Positions 26,690 to 36,786 of a stretch of 64,000 nucleotides of DNA are shown in pieces. Numbering within the stretch: position 1 is the stretch's first letter; each line of letters opens with the position of its first letter. Origin of the DNA: Flavobacterium sp. CFS9. Its GTDB lineage: Bacteria; Bacteroidota; Bacteroidia; Flavobacteriales; Flavobacteriaceae. The position numbers and the translations under genes were made by a program. The DNA lies in the NCBI RefSeq assembly GCF_041154745.1, contig NZ_AP031573.1, positions 3,534,001-3,598,000 of the forward strand. Direction: 5' to 3'. Under the pieces are notes generated by a model that searched no databases, was not told the DNA's origin, and worked only from the letters and a program-made list of their open reading frames with translations.

Positions 26690-27544
26690 CTAAGAAAAAA
26701 CAACGGTTTTGTTACTGTAAACTATTGTTTTTCTTTCGGCATGTAATTTTATCGCTCTGGCTAAAACGATACGTTCTAAATCACGCCCTTTCATAATAAA
26801 ATCCTCAACAGAATGTATGTGTGAAACTCTTGTAATATCCTGTTCAATGATTGGTCCTTCATCCAGTTGTTCTGTCACGTAGTGGCTGGTTGCTCCAATA
26901 ATTTTCACCCCTCGCTTAAAAGCCGAGTGATACGGTTTGGCACCCGGGAAGGCCGGTAAAAACGAATGATGGATATTAATGATTTTATTCTCGTAAAGCG
27001 AAATCAAATTAGGTGTGACAATCTGCATATAACGCGCCAGGACAATGAAGTTAATCTGGTATTTTTTTAACAGTTCAATTTGTTTGGCTTCGCCTTCTTC
27101 TTTATTGTCTTTTGTAAATGGAATACAGTGAAAAGGAATATTAAATCGTTCAGCAACTGATCGCAAATCGTTATGATTGCTGATGATGACAGGGATTTCT
27201 ATATTTAATTCGTTGGCACTGTAGCGACCAAGAATGTCAAACAGACAGTGATCGTATTTAGAGACAAACAAAGCCATTTTAGGTTTATGTTCCTGATTAT
27301 ACAATTCCCACGACATATTAAAGTCGGTGGCAATCGTTTTTGAAAAATTTTCTTTTATCGATTCGGCACTCACATGCTGATTGGTAAGTTCGCATTCCAG
27401 TCGCATAAAAAAGACATTTTGCTCTACATCAACATGCTGATCAATATAGGTAATATTTCCTTCTACTTTAGCAATAAAAGTGGTCACTGCGGCAATGATT
27501 CCTTTTTGATCTTTGCAGTGCATCAGAATGGTTATTTTTTGCAT
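26690..27544 (-). CDS. purU: Formyltetrahydrofolate deformylase
   Basis: Hydrolyses 10-formyl-THF to formate and THF, supplying formate for purine synthesis and balancing one-carbon pools. An N-terminal ACT domain (ITILMHCKDQKGIIAAVTTF, residues 3-22 and onward) is followed by a formyltransferase-like domain. Motifs: IVLARYMQIVTPNLI, NIHHSFLPAFPGAKPYHSAF (catalytic Asn/His), and GATSHYVTEQLDEGPIIEQD with the catalytic Asp. Length of 284 fits. It is convergent with katG; the next gene upstream is a DUF4197 gene on the same strand. Confidence 0.94.
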   Translation of the reverse strand: MQKITILMHCKDQKGIIAAVTTFIAKVEGNITYIDQHVDVEQNVFFMRLECELTNQHVSAESIKENFSKTIATDFNMSWELYNQEHKPKMALFVSKYDHCLFDILGRYSANELNIEIPVIISNHNDLRSVAERFNIPFHCIPFTKDNKEEGEAKQIELLKKYQINFIVLARYMQIVTPNLISLYENKIINIHHSFLPAFPGAKPYHSAFKRGVKIIGATSHYVTEQLDEGPIIEQDITRVSHIHSVEDFIMKGRDLERIVLARAIKLHAERKTIVYSNKTVVFS

Positions 27545-27632
27545 TTTGGTTTAGGTTATTGGTTAATCGGTTAATTGTTGATTCCTTAATTCTATTAAAC
27601 GATTTAACAAATCAACAATTAAACAATAAAAG

Positions 27633-28358
27633 CTATTTTTTGTCCTGCATCGCAAATACTTTCTTCAATAAAGGAGATGTTCTTGCATTAATGTTAGTAC
27701 GGATGTCTTTTTCTTCTACGGCAATCATTTTAAATACACCTGCCAGAGCCTGATTGGTTGTGTAATCAGTTAGATCCGGGTTTACTTTTCTAACTAAAGG
27801 AATGGTGTTGTATTTCTTAATGATTTGTGTCCAGATTACATCAGCGCCTACTTTTTCAAAAGAAGTTTTGATTACCGGATTGAATTTACTGTACAAAGCG
27901 GTTGTCGTACTGTTTTGTAAATAACTGGTTGCCGCACTTTCGTTGCCCAACAAAATATTTTTGGCATCGGTAAACGACATGTTTTTAACCGCAGAAACAA
28001 AAATTGGTGTAGCTTCTTTAACAGCATCTTCAGCAGCACGATTCATAGCTTTTATACCTTCATCGGCAAGAGAGGATAATCCTACTCTTCGTAAAGTAGC
28101 GTCAACCTTTTGTAATTCTTCCGGCATTAGGATTTTTACCGCTTCATTTTTATAGAAGCCGTCAACAGCGGTTAGTTTGCTTACTTGCTGTGTAATTCCT
28201 TTGTTCAAAGCTTCCTTTAATCCCGAAGCAATATCAACATTTCCGGTGCCATTAATCTTTGACGACAATTGCGATAGCTGATCTAAAGTTTTTTGGATCT
28301 GAGCATTAGAAGTGAAAGAAAATGTAAGCGTAAGTAACAGAAGTAGAATCTTTTTCAT
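27633..28358 (-). CDS. DUF4197 exported protein
   Basis: A 241-residue secreted protein: signal peptide MKKILLLLLTLTFSFTSNAQ, then an all-helical DUF4197 domain (ASGLKEALNKGITQQVSKLT, GFYKNEAVKILMPEELQKVD, FTDAKNILLGNESAATSYLQ, PLVRKVNPDLTDYTTNQALA). The family is widespread in Bacteroidota and Proteobacteria; function unknown, with periplasmic location expected. It lies 88 bp upstream of purU on the same strand, without a clear terminator between them. Confidence 0.85.
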   Translation of the reverse strand: MKKILLLLLTLTFSFTSNAQIQKTLDQLSQLSSKINGTGNVDIASGLKEALNKGITQQVSKLTAVDGFYKNEAVKILMPEELQKVDATLRRVGLSSLADEGIKAMNRAAEDAVKEATPIFVSAVKNMSFTDAKNILLGNESAATSYLQNSTTTALYSKFNPVIKTSFEKVGADVIWTQIIKKYNTIPLVRKVNPDLTDYTTNQALAGVFKMIAVEEKDIRTNINARTSPLLKKVFAMQDKK

Positions 28359-28607
28359 TAAAGTGTAATTTTATAAGTTTTCAAAAATACTACTTATTCA
28401 AAAATAAAGCCACAATTTTATTTTTGGAGAAGAAACCAATTTGTTGGATACTTAACAGTTTTTTGGGAGGTTCTAAGGTGCAGAGATGCAAAGGTTTTAT
28501 TTGAATTGAATAATGGTTCTAGGTAGTTTTTTAGAATCAAACTATTTCTTCTAAAAATAAAACTTAGCACCTTAGTAACTCAGGATTTCAGAGCTTCAGT
28601 ATTTTTT

Positions 28608-29228
28608 CTAGAAAAAACCTCCATCAAGATTTTTTCGGGATATTTGTTTAATTCCGGTATTGGTATAAGAATAGCTGGATGCTTCCGTCCATTTCCAATT
28701 GGAATTAGTATCACTGTCTATGCCAGCTGCCGAGTAGATAATTTTGATGTTATTGTCGGTGGTAGCCATTTTCAGCCAAAGAAAGAATTCCTTATTTTTG
28801 GGTGTAGTCTCATTTTTAGAACAATATTGCAGTCTGTCTAAAACTTCGGGATCTTCTTTAAACCATTTTTTTAAAAAAATCAAATGTGTTTCAGAGCACT
28901 GATATCCCAGATTCAGAGCCCAAAGGAACTTACATTTTAAGTTGCTTTCGTCTTTTTTTTTATCACCATCCCAGTAACAGTCATGGTCGACACCAGTAGT
29001 AACAAATCCAAGTGCAGCCCGCTGTGGATCGGTTAAAGTTTTAATGTAGTCTTCGTTAAGCTGAAGAACACCTTGCTTATTTAACCAAAGTATTTTGATA
29101 TAATCAGTTTGGGGCGGAACGGTTTTGTTATCAGGTTTTTGGTTTATATTGTGAGGTTCGTTAGTTTGTGAGAAAACGGAATAATTGAAACTTAAAGCTA
29201 AGGTTAAAAAAAGCAAACGTAGGCTCAT
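28608..29228 (-). CDS. Hypothetical exported protein, 206 aa
   Basis: A signal peptide (MSLRLLFLTLALSFNYSVFS) precedes a 185-residue mature protein I do not recognise. Seen: YIKILWLNKQGVLQLNEDYI, a DHDCYWDGD segment and three more Cys residues (LKCKFLW, GYQCSETH, LQYCSKN) that could form two disulfides in the periplasm. The C-terminal half is beta-rich. It is followed after a decayed repeat stretch by DUF4197. Upstream lies a Coa1-like gene 52 bp away on the same strand, which may be co-transcribed. Confidence 0.55.
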   Translation of the reverse strand: MSLRLLFLTLALSFNYSVFSQTNEPHNINQKPDNKTVPPQTDYIKILWLNKQGVLQLNEDYIKTLTDPQRAALGFVTTGVDHDCYWDGDKKKDESNLKCKFLWALNLGYQCSETHLIFLKKWFKEDPEVLDRLQYCSKNETTPKNKEFFLWLKMATTDNNIKIIYSAAGIDSDTNSNWKWTEASSYSYTNTGIKQISRKNLDGGFF

Positions 29229-29280
29229 AGTGCGATAGTGTAAAAAAGTATAAGGGAGGAAAGTATTTTGTAAGAGTATT

Positions 29281-29700
29281 TTATTTTTTTAGCAAATCAA
29301 TTTTTTCTTTAGTGTCTTCTACATAAAGACTCATTTCGTCGTATTTCCATGTTCCGTTTTTGGTTCCCACTACAAATAAAGTTCCCCTGCTTTTTGAGCC
29401 TCTGATTGGAATTTGCAAGTTGCAATGCTCTACACTATTGCTTGAATTAACACTGCCTGAGGCAACTCCGTTGTCTTCAATAGGACTACCCAGTTTCTCC
29501 AGCACTATTGCATTATGCTGCGCTTCGTTCATGGCAGATTTATAAGAATCAGATTCTTTGAGCATGGTGGTAACTCCAAAGACAAGTGCGGCTATAAATA
29601 AGCCAAACAGCACCACAAGACTTAAACATCCGGTTGGAACAAACCATTTCCAGTTTCTGTCCCACCAGCTTTTTCGAACTTCAGTATAATCGTCTTCCAT
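29281..29700 (-). CDS. Coa1-like membrane protein
   Basis: A 139-residue protein with one N-terminal membrane segment (WKWFVPTGCLSLVVLFGLFIAALVF region, about 17-42) and an external domain with NAIVLEKLGSPIEDNGVASG and RGTLFVVGTKNGTWKYDEMS. This order matches the cytochrome c oxidase assembly factor Coa1 family found in Bacteroidota; the name derives from yeast and oxidase assembly has not been shown here. No oxidase genes are nearby. Start at 29700 keeps a short cytosolic tail rich in Trp/Arg before the TM. Confidence 0.65.
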   Translation of the reverse strand: MEDDYTEVRKSWWDRNWKWFVPTGCLSLVVLFGLFIAALVFGVTTMLKESDSYKSAMNEAQHNAIVLEKLGSPIEDNGVASGSVNSSNSVEHCNLQIPIRGSKSRGTLFVVGTKNGTWKYDEMSLYVEDTKEKIDLLKK

Positions 29701-29853
29701 AAAAAAGGGTAATTTTAGAGTTGCATTTGAGTTAATAAAGATAGTATTATTCTTCTAAACTCTAAATTCAAATCTAAAATTACCCAATCTGAAATTCCCC
29801 AATTAAATAATATTCCCCTCAACCCTTTTTTAAAGTTATAATTAGCGTTCTTT

Positions 29854-31428
29854 TTAGTTAGATACTACTCCCGTCTGAGGAGAAACCGTTTTGTTTAATT
29901 CAGCATCTCGCTCATAAACATCCTGAAAGAAACCAATTTCTCCATTTTCATTGACCAGCGAGGTAAAATAAGTAATATAAATAGGTACTTTTTTAGTTAG
30001 TTTAAAACTGTTTTCTACTTTGCCCGCCATAGCTTTATCTATTTTATCGGGTGTCCATTCAGGATAATCTTTAAGCATGGCAGTAGCTAATTCTTTAGCC
30101 ATTTTTACGTTTATACAACCATGGCTGAACGTTCTTTTTTCAAAATCGAATAAAGTTTTAGATGGAGTATCATGCATATAGATGTCATCAGGGTTCGGAA
30201 ACATAAATTTTACTAATCCTAATGAGTTTTCAGGACCCGGTTTTTGTCTCACCTGACCATTTACTATTTCCATATTCTTTTTGGCTAAATAATTTTTATC
30301 CTCAGCGATTTTACTTTTCAACTCATTGTTTACAATACTTTGCGGAACGGTCCAGTAAGGGCTAAAAACGATTCTTTCAATTTCGCCATTAAAAATGGTT
30401 GTTTTAGTTAATGGTGCTCCAACAAAGACACTCGAAGACAGTTGCACCTTCCCATTTTTTACATAAATCAATTCGTAGGAAGGAACGTTGACTAAAACAT
30501 ACTCATCGCAACCGGCCATCTGATCCGAAATAGTACGACATCTCTCCATGTTAAGTTTTAGGGTCTCTATTTTATCGGCCAGAGGAACATTCATTTCTTT
30601 AATGTGTTCTTCTGCTAAAATATAGTTAGGTTTGAAACCGTTACGAACTTTATACTTCATTACAGCATCCATTAATTCACGGTCGTAAACGTTACTTTTA
30701 GAATCATTTTTTAAATCTCCTAATAAGTATAAACGCGTTCTGACTTGGGCGATAGTATTTGAAACAGCATCCGGACGTAAATCTTTATAAGGTGTTTCTT
30801 CCGGAACAATAGGCTTCCATTTATTAGAACGGTCTAGTTTTTTATATTTTTTCAGAACGTCCTGTAATTTGTAATATTGATCATATGCTACTTTAATATT
30901 TTCAGTGGACGAAGTAGTAGCTTCTTCAATAGTGCTGTAATTTAAAAAATCTTTCAGCATAGCATCATACGAGATTTTTTTCCCGGCATCGGCATTCGTT
31001 TTTTTGGCGTAAGCAATATATAAAGAACTCAAAAGCATATCTGCATCTGTTTTAGACAGCTTTGTTGCTGAAGAAGAAAAAAGAGCATCGATTTCTTTTT
31101 GATAAGGAACAATCAAATCATTCGTTTTTTTAGCTTTTTGATATAATGCAGAGCCAAACTCATTGATAGTATCTTCATCAAACCAAATAGTTCCCGGAGT
31201 TCTGTTTTTGTATAATGACATGACGTCAGATTTATATTTTTTCAAATCAGAATATCTTTTAAAGAAGTCATTTGAAATTTCGTTTACATTATCAGAACCT
31301 GAATTCTTGTAAACGGGTGCGACAGTTGAAGTTTTTTTATAAGAAACGTTCTTATGATCAGTTTTGGCAAAAGAAGAAACAAAAAAACTTAGTACTATAA
31401 TTAGGCTGAGTGGATATAATGTTTTCAT
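29854..31428 (-). CDS. L,D-transpeptidase (YcbB-like, YkuD domain)
   Basis: A 524-residue periplasmic cell-wall cross-linking enzyme. The signal peptide is MKTLYPLSLIIVLSFFVSSF. The N-terminal half is helical, then a peptidoglycan-binding-like region (about 225-270; VRTRLYLLGDLKNDSKSNVY). The YkuD domain follows with CDEYVLVNVPSYELIYVKNG and the catalytic motif FSHGCINVKMAKELA, Cys438. It would link stem peptides 3-3 and offers resistance to D,D-transpeptidase inhibitors (family knowledge). It stands alone in its strand run, divergent from icmF. Confidence 0.9.
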   Translation of the reverse strand: MKTLYPLSLIIVLSFFVSSFAKTDHKNVSYKKTSTVAPVYKNSGSDNVNEISNDFFKRYSDLKKYKSDVMSLYKNRTPGTIWFDEDTINEFGSALYQKAKKTNDLIVPYQKEIDALFSSSATKLSKTDADMLLSSLYIAYAKKTNADAGKKISYDAMLKDFLNYSTIEEATTSSTENIKVAYDQYYKLQDVLKKYKKLDRSNKWKPIVPEETPYKDLRPDAVSNTIAQVRTRLYLLGDLKNDSKSNVYDRELMDAVMKYKVRNGFKPNYILAEEHIKEMNVPLADKIETLKLNMERCRTISDQMAGCDEYVLVNVPSYELIYVKNGKVQLSSSVFVGAPLTKTTIFNGEIERIVFSPYWTVPQSIVNNELKSKIAEDKNYLAKKNMEIVNGQVRQKPGPENSLGLVKFMFPNPDDIYMHDTPSKTLFDFEKRTFSHGCINVKMAKELATAMLKDYPEWTPDKIDKAMAGKVENSFKLTKKVPIYITYFTSLVNENGEIGFFQDVYERDAELNKTVSPQTGVVSN

Positions 31429-31731
31429 TTTTTAAATTTTTACGTTTTTACTTTTGTAGGTAGTTTTAGGTAAAAATTTGGGGATTTTTTGTACTACTAA
31501 ATTACTTTATGGTATTGATTTACAGGTTCTTGTATTTTGTTTAAATATTTCAAGATTTCCATGTTGTTAACATTTTTATAAGACTTATATAGGATAAATC
31601 AACTTAGTATTCAAATTGTTACCCCTCCGAATAAAAAAAGATTCTTTTTTTTTGTTAACAAAAAGATATTAGCATGATCGAATGTTGTAATATTTTGTAA
31701 ATTGCTCCCTTAAAATTATCATATTCATAAA
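31429..31731. other. Divergent intergenic region upstream of icmF
   Basis: AT-rich interval between the leftward L,D-transpeptidase gene and rightward icmF. It contains runs of A and T and an imperfect TTGTTAACA pair (31564-31571 and about 31655-31663). I could not place a good TAnnTTTG box. Confidence 0.4.
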
Positions 31732-34700
31732 ATGGAACAACAAATACCATATATTCCTAAAAATAAAGTAAGAATTGTAACCGCAGCGTCTCTTTTTGAC
31801 GGACATGATGCAGCGATAAACATTATGCGTCGTATTATTCAGTCAACCGGAGTTGAGGTAATTCACCTTGGGCACGACCGTAGTGTTGAGGAAGTGGTCA
31901 ATACCGCTATTCAGGAAGATGCGAATGCGATTGCTATGACATCGTATCAGGGAGGGCATAATGAATATTTTAAATACATGTATGACCTGCTGAAAGAAAA
32001 GGGAGCGGGGCACATTAGAATTTTTGGAGGCGGAGGCGGAGTAATTCTTCCAAGCGAAATTTCAGAATTACATGAATATGGTATTACAAGAATTTATTCT
32101 CCGGATGATGGTCGTTCTTTAGGTTTACAGGGAATGATTAATGATTTGGTTCAACGTTCAGATTATCCTATTGGAGATCAGTTAAACGGAGAAATCGATC
32201 ATATCGAAAATAAAATTCCAACCGCAATTGCACGTTTGATTTCAGCAGCAGAAAACTTCCCTGAAATTGCAAAACCGGTTTTTGATAAAATTCACGAAAG
32301 CAACACCGATTCTAAAATTCCTGTACTTGGAATTACCGGAACAGGTGGAGCCGGAAAATCATCTTTAGTAGATGAACTGGTTCGTCGCTTTTTAATTGAT
32401 TTTCCTGAAAAAACTATCGGATTGATTTCTGTCGATCCGTCAAAAAGAAAAACGGGAGGAGCATTACTGGGAGACAGAATCCGTATGAATGCGATCAATA
32501 ATCCTCGTGTTTATATGCGTTCGCTGGCAACACGTCAGTCGAATTTGGCCTTATCCAAATATGTTGCCGAAGCCATTCAGGTTTTAAAAGCAGCAAAATA
32601 CGATTTGATCATTCTGGAAACTTCAGGAATCGGACAATCCGACACCGAGATTATGGATCATTCGGATGTGTCTTTATATGTAATGACACCGGAATTTGGT
32701 GCTGCAACACAATTGGAGAAAATCGACATGCTTGATTTTGCCGATTTGGTAGCTTTGAACAAGTTTGACAAAAGAGGAGCATTAGACGCTATTCGTGACG
32801 TTAAAAAACAATACCAGCGCAATCATAATCTGTGGGATAAAAATCCTGATGAAATGCCGGTTTTCGGAACTATCGCTTCTCAGTTTAACGATCCGGGAAT
32901 GAATACGCTTTATAAAGCGATCATGGACAAGATTGTAGAGAAAACACAATCGGAGCTGAAATCGACTTTTGAAATTACGAAAGAAATGAGCGAGAAAATC
33001 TTCGTGATTCCGCCACACAGAACCCGTTATTTATCTGAAATCGCAGAGAATAACAGATCTTATGATGAAATCGCAGCTTCACAGCAAAAAGTAGCTCAAA
33101 AATTATACGGAATTTTTAAAACCATCGAATCGGTTTCAGGGAAAACTCCGCAAATCAATAAAGCCGGAATAGATGACACAAGTGTCTTCCTGAGCGGAGT
33201 CGAAGGACTGAAAGCAGCCGAAACGCACGACGAAAACAGAATCTTTTTAAACCTGTTACTCAATCAGTTTGATAAGGTAAAAATGGATTTAGATCCATAC
33301 AACTGGGAAATTATTTTGAATTGGGACGAAAAAGTAGCCAAATATAAAAATCCGGTTTACTCGTTTAAGGTGCGTGATAAAGAAATTAAAATCGCGACCC
33401 ATTCTGAAAGTTTGTCGCATTTGCAAATTCCAAAAATTGCTTTACCTAAGTACGAAGCTTGGGGCGATGTTTTACGTTGGAATTTACAGGAAAACGTTCC
33501 GGGAGAATTTCCGTTTGCGTCAGGATTGTATCCGTTCAAACGTGAGGGCGAAGATCCGTCAAGAATGTTTGCGGGCGAGGGTGGACCGGAAAGAACCAAC
33601 AAGCGTTTTCACTACGTAAGTGCGGGATTACCGGCAAAACGACTTTCAACTGCCTTTGATAGTGTGACTTTATACGGAAACGATCCGGATTTACGTCCTG
33701 ATATTTATGGAAAAATTGGTAATGCCGGAGTTTCGATCTGTTGTCTGGACGATGCGAAAAAACTGTACTCAGGTTTTGATTTGGTTCATGCCCTGACTTC
33801 GGTAAGTATGACCATCAACGGACCGGCGCCGATGCTGTTAGGTTTCTTTATGAATGCGGCTATCGATCAGCAATGTGAATTGTACATTAAAGCCAATGAT
33901 TTAGAAAAAGAAGTTGAAGCTAAAATCAATAAAATATACAAAGAAAAAGGAACAGAACGTCCGAAATATCAGGGCGATCTTCCGGCAGGAAACAACGGTC
34001 TGGGATTAATGCTTTTGGGTGTTACCGGAGATCAGGTTTTACCTTTGGAGGTTTATAACGATATCAAAGTAAAAACCTTATCGCAAGTTCGTGGAACCGT
34101 TCAGGCCGATATTTTAAAAGAAGATCAGGCACAAAACACCTGTATTTTCTCTACGGAGTTTGCACTGCGATTAATGGGTGACGTTCAGGAATATTTTATT
34201 ACGCAAAACGTTCGTAATTTCTATTCTGTTTCGATTTCAGGATATCATATTGCCGAGGCTGGAGCAAACCCAATTACCCAATTGGCTTTCACGCTTTCAA
34301 ATGGTTTCACTTACGTGGAATATTACTTAAGCCGTGGCATGAACATCAACGATTTTGGACCAAACTTGTCGTTCTTCTTCTCGAACGGAGTAGATCCTGA
34401 ATATTCGGTAATTGGACGTGTGGCACGTAAAATTTGGGCAAAAGCCATGAAAAACAAATACGGAGCCAACGAAAGAGCACAGATGTTGAAATACCATATT
34501 CAAACTTCCGGACGTTCGTTACACGCTCAGGAGATTGATTTCAATGATATTCGTACCACATTACAGGCTTTGTATGCGATTTACGACAACTGTAATTCAT
34601 TGCATACCAATGCTTATGACGAAGCGATTACCACACCAACCGAAGAATCAGTGCGTAGAGCCATGGCGATTCAGTTGATTATCAATAAAGAATTAGGTCT

Positions 34701-35190
34701 GGCGAAAAACGAAAACCCAATCCAGGGATCGTTCATCATCGAAGAATTAACCGATTTGGTAGAAGAAGCCGTTTTACAGGAATTCGACCGAATCACAGAG
34801 CGTGGCGGAGTATTAGGTGCAATGGAAACGATGTACCAGCGTTCTAAAATTCAGGAAGAAAGTCTGTATTACGAAACCTTGAAACACAACGGAGATTTCC
34901 CAATTGTGGGGGTAAACACCTTCTTAAGTTCAAAAGGTTCGCCAACGGTAATTCCGGCTGAGGTAATTCGTGCCACCGAAGAAGAAAAACAATATCAAAT
35001 TACGATGCTGGATAACTTACACCAGTTCCACGAAACAAAAGTAAGCGAGCACTTGCGCCAACTACAGGAAGCCGCCATTAAAAACGAAAACTTATTCGCC
35101 CATTTAATGGAAGCGACTAAGGTTTGTTCGCTGGGGCAGATTACTTCGGCCTTGTTTGAAGTTGGCGGACAGTATAGAAGGAATATGTAA
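31732..35190 (+). CDS. icmF: Fused isobutyryl-CoA mutase (IcmF)
   Basis: A 1152-residue adenosylcobalamin enzyme that interconverts acyl-CoA isomers (isobutyryl/butyryl or similar). The B12-binding domain comes first (1-145, with cobalt-ligand His25 in [11 protein letters not shown]). Then comes a MeaB-like G-protein chaperone domain (about 170-410; P loop GTGGAGKS, 203-210; base motif LNKFDKRG), then the mutase barrel (about 560-1152; [60 protein letters not shown]). This B12-G-mutase order is the IcmF signature, different from methylmalonyl-CoA mutase with separate MeaB. Cytosolic. The terminator at 35238 ends the message. The substrate cannot be read from sequence alone. Confidence 0.93.
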   Translation: MEQQIPYIPKNKVRIVTAASLFDGHDAAINIMRRIIQSTGVEVIHLGHDRSVEEVVNTAIQEDANAIAMTSYQGGHNEYFKYMYDLLKEKGAGHIRIFGGGGGVILPSEISELHEYGITRIYSPDDGRSLGLQGMINDLVQRSDYPIGDQLNGEIDHIENKIPTAIARLISAAENFPEIAKPVFDKIHESNTDSKIPVLGITGTGGAGKSSLVDELVRRFLIDFPEKTIGLISVDPSKRKTGGALLGDRIRMNAINNPRVYMRSLATRQSNLALSKYVAEAIQVLKAAKYDLIILETSGIGQSDTEIMDHSDVSLYVMTPEFGAATQLEKIDMLDFADLVALNKFDKRGALDAIRDVKKQYQRNHNLWDKNPDEMPVFGTIASQFNDPGMNTLYKAIMDKIVEKTQSELKSTFEITKEMSEKIFVIPPHRTRYLSEIAENNRSYDEIAASQQKVAQKLYGIFKTIESVSGKTPQINKAGIDDTSVFLSGVEGLKAAETHDENRIFLNLLLNQFDKVKMDLDPYNWEIILNWDEKVAKYKNPVYSFKVRDKEIKIATHSESLSHLQIPKIALPKYEAWGDVLRWNLQENVPGEFPFASGLYPFKREGEDPSRMFAGEGGPERTNKRFHYVSAGLPAKRLSTAFDSVTLYGNDPDLRPDIYGKIGNAGVSICCLDDAKKLYSGFDLVHALTSVSMTINGPAPMLLGFFMNAAIDQQCELYIKANDLEKEVEAKINKIYKEKGTERPKYQGDLPAGNNGLGLMLLGVTGDQVLPLEVYNDIKVKTLSQVRGTVQADILKEDQAQNTCIFSTEFALRLMGDVQEYFITQNVRNFYSVSISGYHIAEAGANPITQLAFTLSNGFTYVEYYLSRGMNINDFGPNLSFFFSNGVDPEYSVIGRVARKIWAKAMKNKYGANERAQMLKYHIQTSGRSLHAQEIDFNDIRTTLQALYAIYDNCNSLHTNAYDEAITTPTEESVRRAMAIQLIINKELGLAKNENPIQGSFIIEELTDLVEEAVLQEFDRITERGGVLGAMETMYQRSKIQEESLYYETLKHNGDFPIVGVNTFLSSKGSPTVIPAEVIRATEEEKQYQITMLDNLHQFHETKVSEHLRQLQEAAIKNENLFAHLMEATKVCSLGQITSALFEVGGQYRRNM

Positions 35191-35237
35191 AAAACATTTC
35201 AAATGTCCGAAATTATCGGACGTTTAAGCAATATTGA

Positions 35238-35267
35238 AACCTCTCAAGATTTTTGGGAGGTTTTTTT
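35238..35267 (+). terminator. Terminator after icmF
   Basis: AAACCTCTCAA pairs with TTGGGAGGTTT (one G-T pair), followed by seven T. It lies within the extended frame of the next ORF, which supports the downstream start at 35326. Confidence 0.8.
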
Positions 35268-35325
35268 GTTTTTACAAAGCATATTTATGGAGCTAATTGT
35301 TACCTTGCTAAAAATAATAGCCCAT

Positions 35326-36159
35326 ATGTTAAAAAGATTGAAACATTTATTTACAATTTTAATTGCCGGAATTTCTTTGGTTTCCTGTAGTAATGCCGAT
35401 GAGGACTCATCAAATAATAATAATGATCCGTTGGTAAAACAAATAAATTTTGAAGGAGCTAATTTTACAGGTTTGCCCGTTTATCCAAGTGAGATAAAAT
35501 TTAATTTCGAATATGACAATAGCAAAAGATTAATCAAAAAAGTAGGAGGTTATTTAGCAGTCGCTCCTACTACAGGTTATGACAGATATTTTTCAGATAA
35601 GGTATGTACATCATTGGTTTATAATGATAATAAGGTTACTGTTGAGAATTTTTATGATTCAGATATTTATACAGTTGCAAAAAGTACCCTTTATTATACT
35701 TTAAACAGTGCAAATCTGATTGTAGAAAAAGAAATACCCAATACGATTGCTAATAATTCAAGAAAGTTAGTTTATAAATATTCAGATGGGAAACTTACTG
35801 AGATCATAACGAGTTATCCCAATATGAAATACTATGCAAATGATCCTACTGATTTTGTATTGACATTCTCGGAGAAATTTTATTATGATGCCAATAATAA
35901 TTTGACAAAGACAGAAAGTACAGAGTTGCACAATGGAAAGAGCGAGGGAGAAAAAATCGTAAGGACTTTTGAAGATTATGATACTTCTTATAATCCATAT
36001 AAGAGAATGCAATTATTGGAAGAATATTTTTATCGTTCGCTTTCCAGAAATAATTTTAGAAAATATAGCGAGACTATTGATCACTATGGGGAGGTTTCAA
36101 CGAAAAAAACGAGCTGGACATTTGTTTATGATACGCAAGGGAATATAGTAGTGAATTAG
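35326..36159 (+). CDS. Hypothetical lipoprotein, 277 aa
   Basis: The start at 35326 gives MLKRLKHLFTILIAGISLVS and a Cys within SLVSCSNADED, a lipobox. A longer frame would begin before the icmF terminator and is rejected. The mature protein has acid/Asn-rich spacer, then beta-rich segments with RHS-like tyrosine-containing strands (FNFEYDNSKRLIKKVGGYLA, KVTVENFYDSDIYTV, YDANNNLTKTESTELHNGKS, FVYDTQGNIVVN). These are typical of Bacteroidota DUF-type lipoproteins; the function is unknown. It should be anchored at the outer membrane. Confidence 0.65.
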   Translation: MLKRLKHLFTILIAGISLVSCSNADEDSSNNNNDPLVKQINFEGANFTGLPVYPSEIKFNFEYDNSKRLIKKVGGYLAVAPTTGYDRYFSDKVCTSLVYNDNKVTVENFYDSDIYTVAKSTLYYTLNSANLIVEKEIPNTIANNSRKLVYKYSDGKLTEIITSYPNMKYYANDPTDFVLTFSEKFYYDANNNLTKTESTELHNGKSEGEKIVRTFEDYDTSYNPYKRMQLLEEYFYRSLSRNNFRKYSETIDHYGEVSTKKTSWTFVYDTQGNIVVN

Positions 36160-36188
36160 TATTAAACAATAAGGATCTCATACAGTTT

Positions 36189-36717
36189 GTCATTTCGACG
36201 CAAGGAGAAATCTTCGTACGCTGAACACGCACTGTTGGGGAGCTACTTGCTAAGATTTCTCCTTGCGTCGAAATGATAAGATTGCGTAAAAACTTTGCGA
36301 CTTAGCGTCTTTGCGAGATTCTAGGTTTGAACTTTCTCCTTTGCATCCCTGTCTTCCCCTGTTTGTCATTTCGACTGGAAGGAGAAATCTTCGTACGCTG
36401 AGCACGCAATGTTGGGGAGCTACTGGTGAAGATTTCTCCTCCGTCGAAATGACAAGATTGCGTAAAAACTTTGCGATTTAGCTCCTTTGCGAGATTCTAG
36501 GTTTGAACTTTCTCCTTTGCATCCCTGCCTTGCTCTGTTTGTCATTTCGACGTAAGGAGAAATCTTCGTACGGTGAGCACGCACTGTTGGGAAGCTACTT
36601 GCGAGGATTTCTCCTCCGTCGAAATGACAAGATTGCGTAAAAACTTTGCGACTTAGCGTCTTTGCGAGATTCTGAGGTTAGAACTTTCTCCTCCGTCGAA
36701 ATGACAAGATTGTGCAG
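36189..36717. repeat. Three tandem 176-bp units with GTCATTTCGAC palindromes
   Basis: Units begin at 36189, 36365 and 36541, a period of 176 bp. Each has a palindrome with arms GTCATTTCGAC...GGAGAAATC and GATTTCTCC...GTCGAAATGA around a loop with a CTTCGTACG start, followed by a spacer containing AAAACTTTGCGACTTAGCGT and AACTTTCTCCTTTGC. Unit 3 ends early with a right-arm-like TCCTCCGTCGAAATGACAAG copy, as if by gene conversion. The arms are shared with the palindromes at 5976-6614. Confidence 0.85.
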
Positions 36718-36740
36718 AATCTTATAAAAGGTAAAAAAGA

Positions 36741-36764
36741 AAACCTCCCAAAAATGAGAGGTTT
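36741..36764 (-). terminator. Terminator after the TPR-protein gene
   Basis: AAACCTCCCA pairs with TGAGAGGTTT across the loop. On the minus strand it is followed by TTTTCTTTTTT. Confidence 0.65.
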
Positions 36765-36786
36765 ATTTGTATCGATTTAAGTTCTG

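Noticed and set aside
35203..35325. Extended start for the lipoprotein at 35326
   Set aside because: It would read through the icmF terminator and put 41 residues before the lipoprotein signal.
36189..36717. Possible CRISPR array
   Set aside because: Three units of 176 bp with long conserved spacers and no short repeat/variable spacer alternation; no cas genes.
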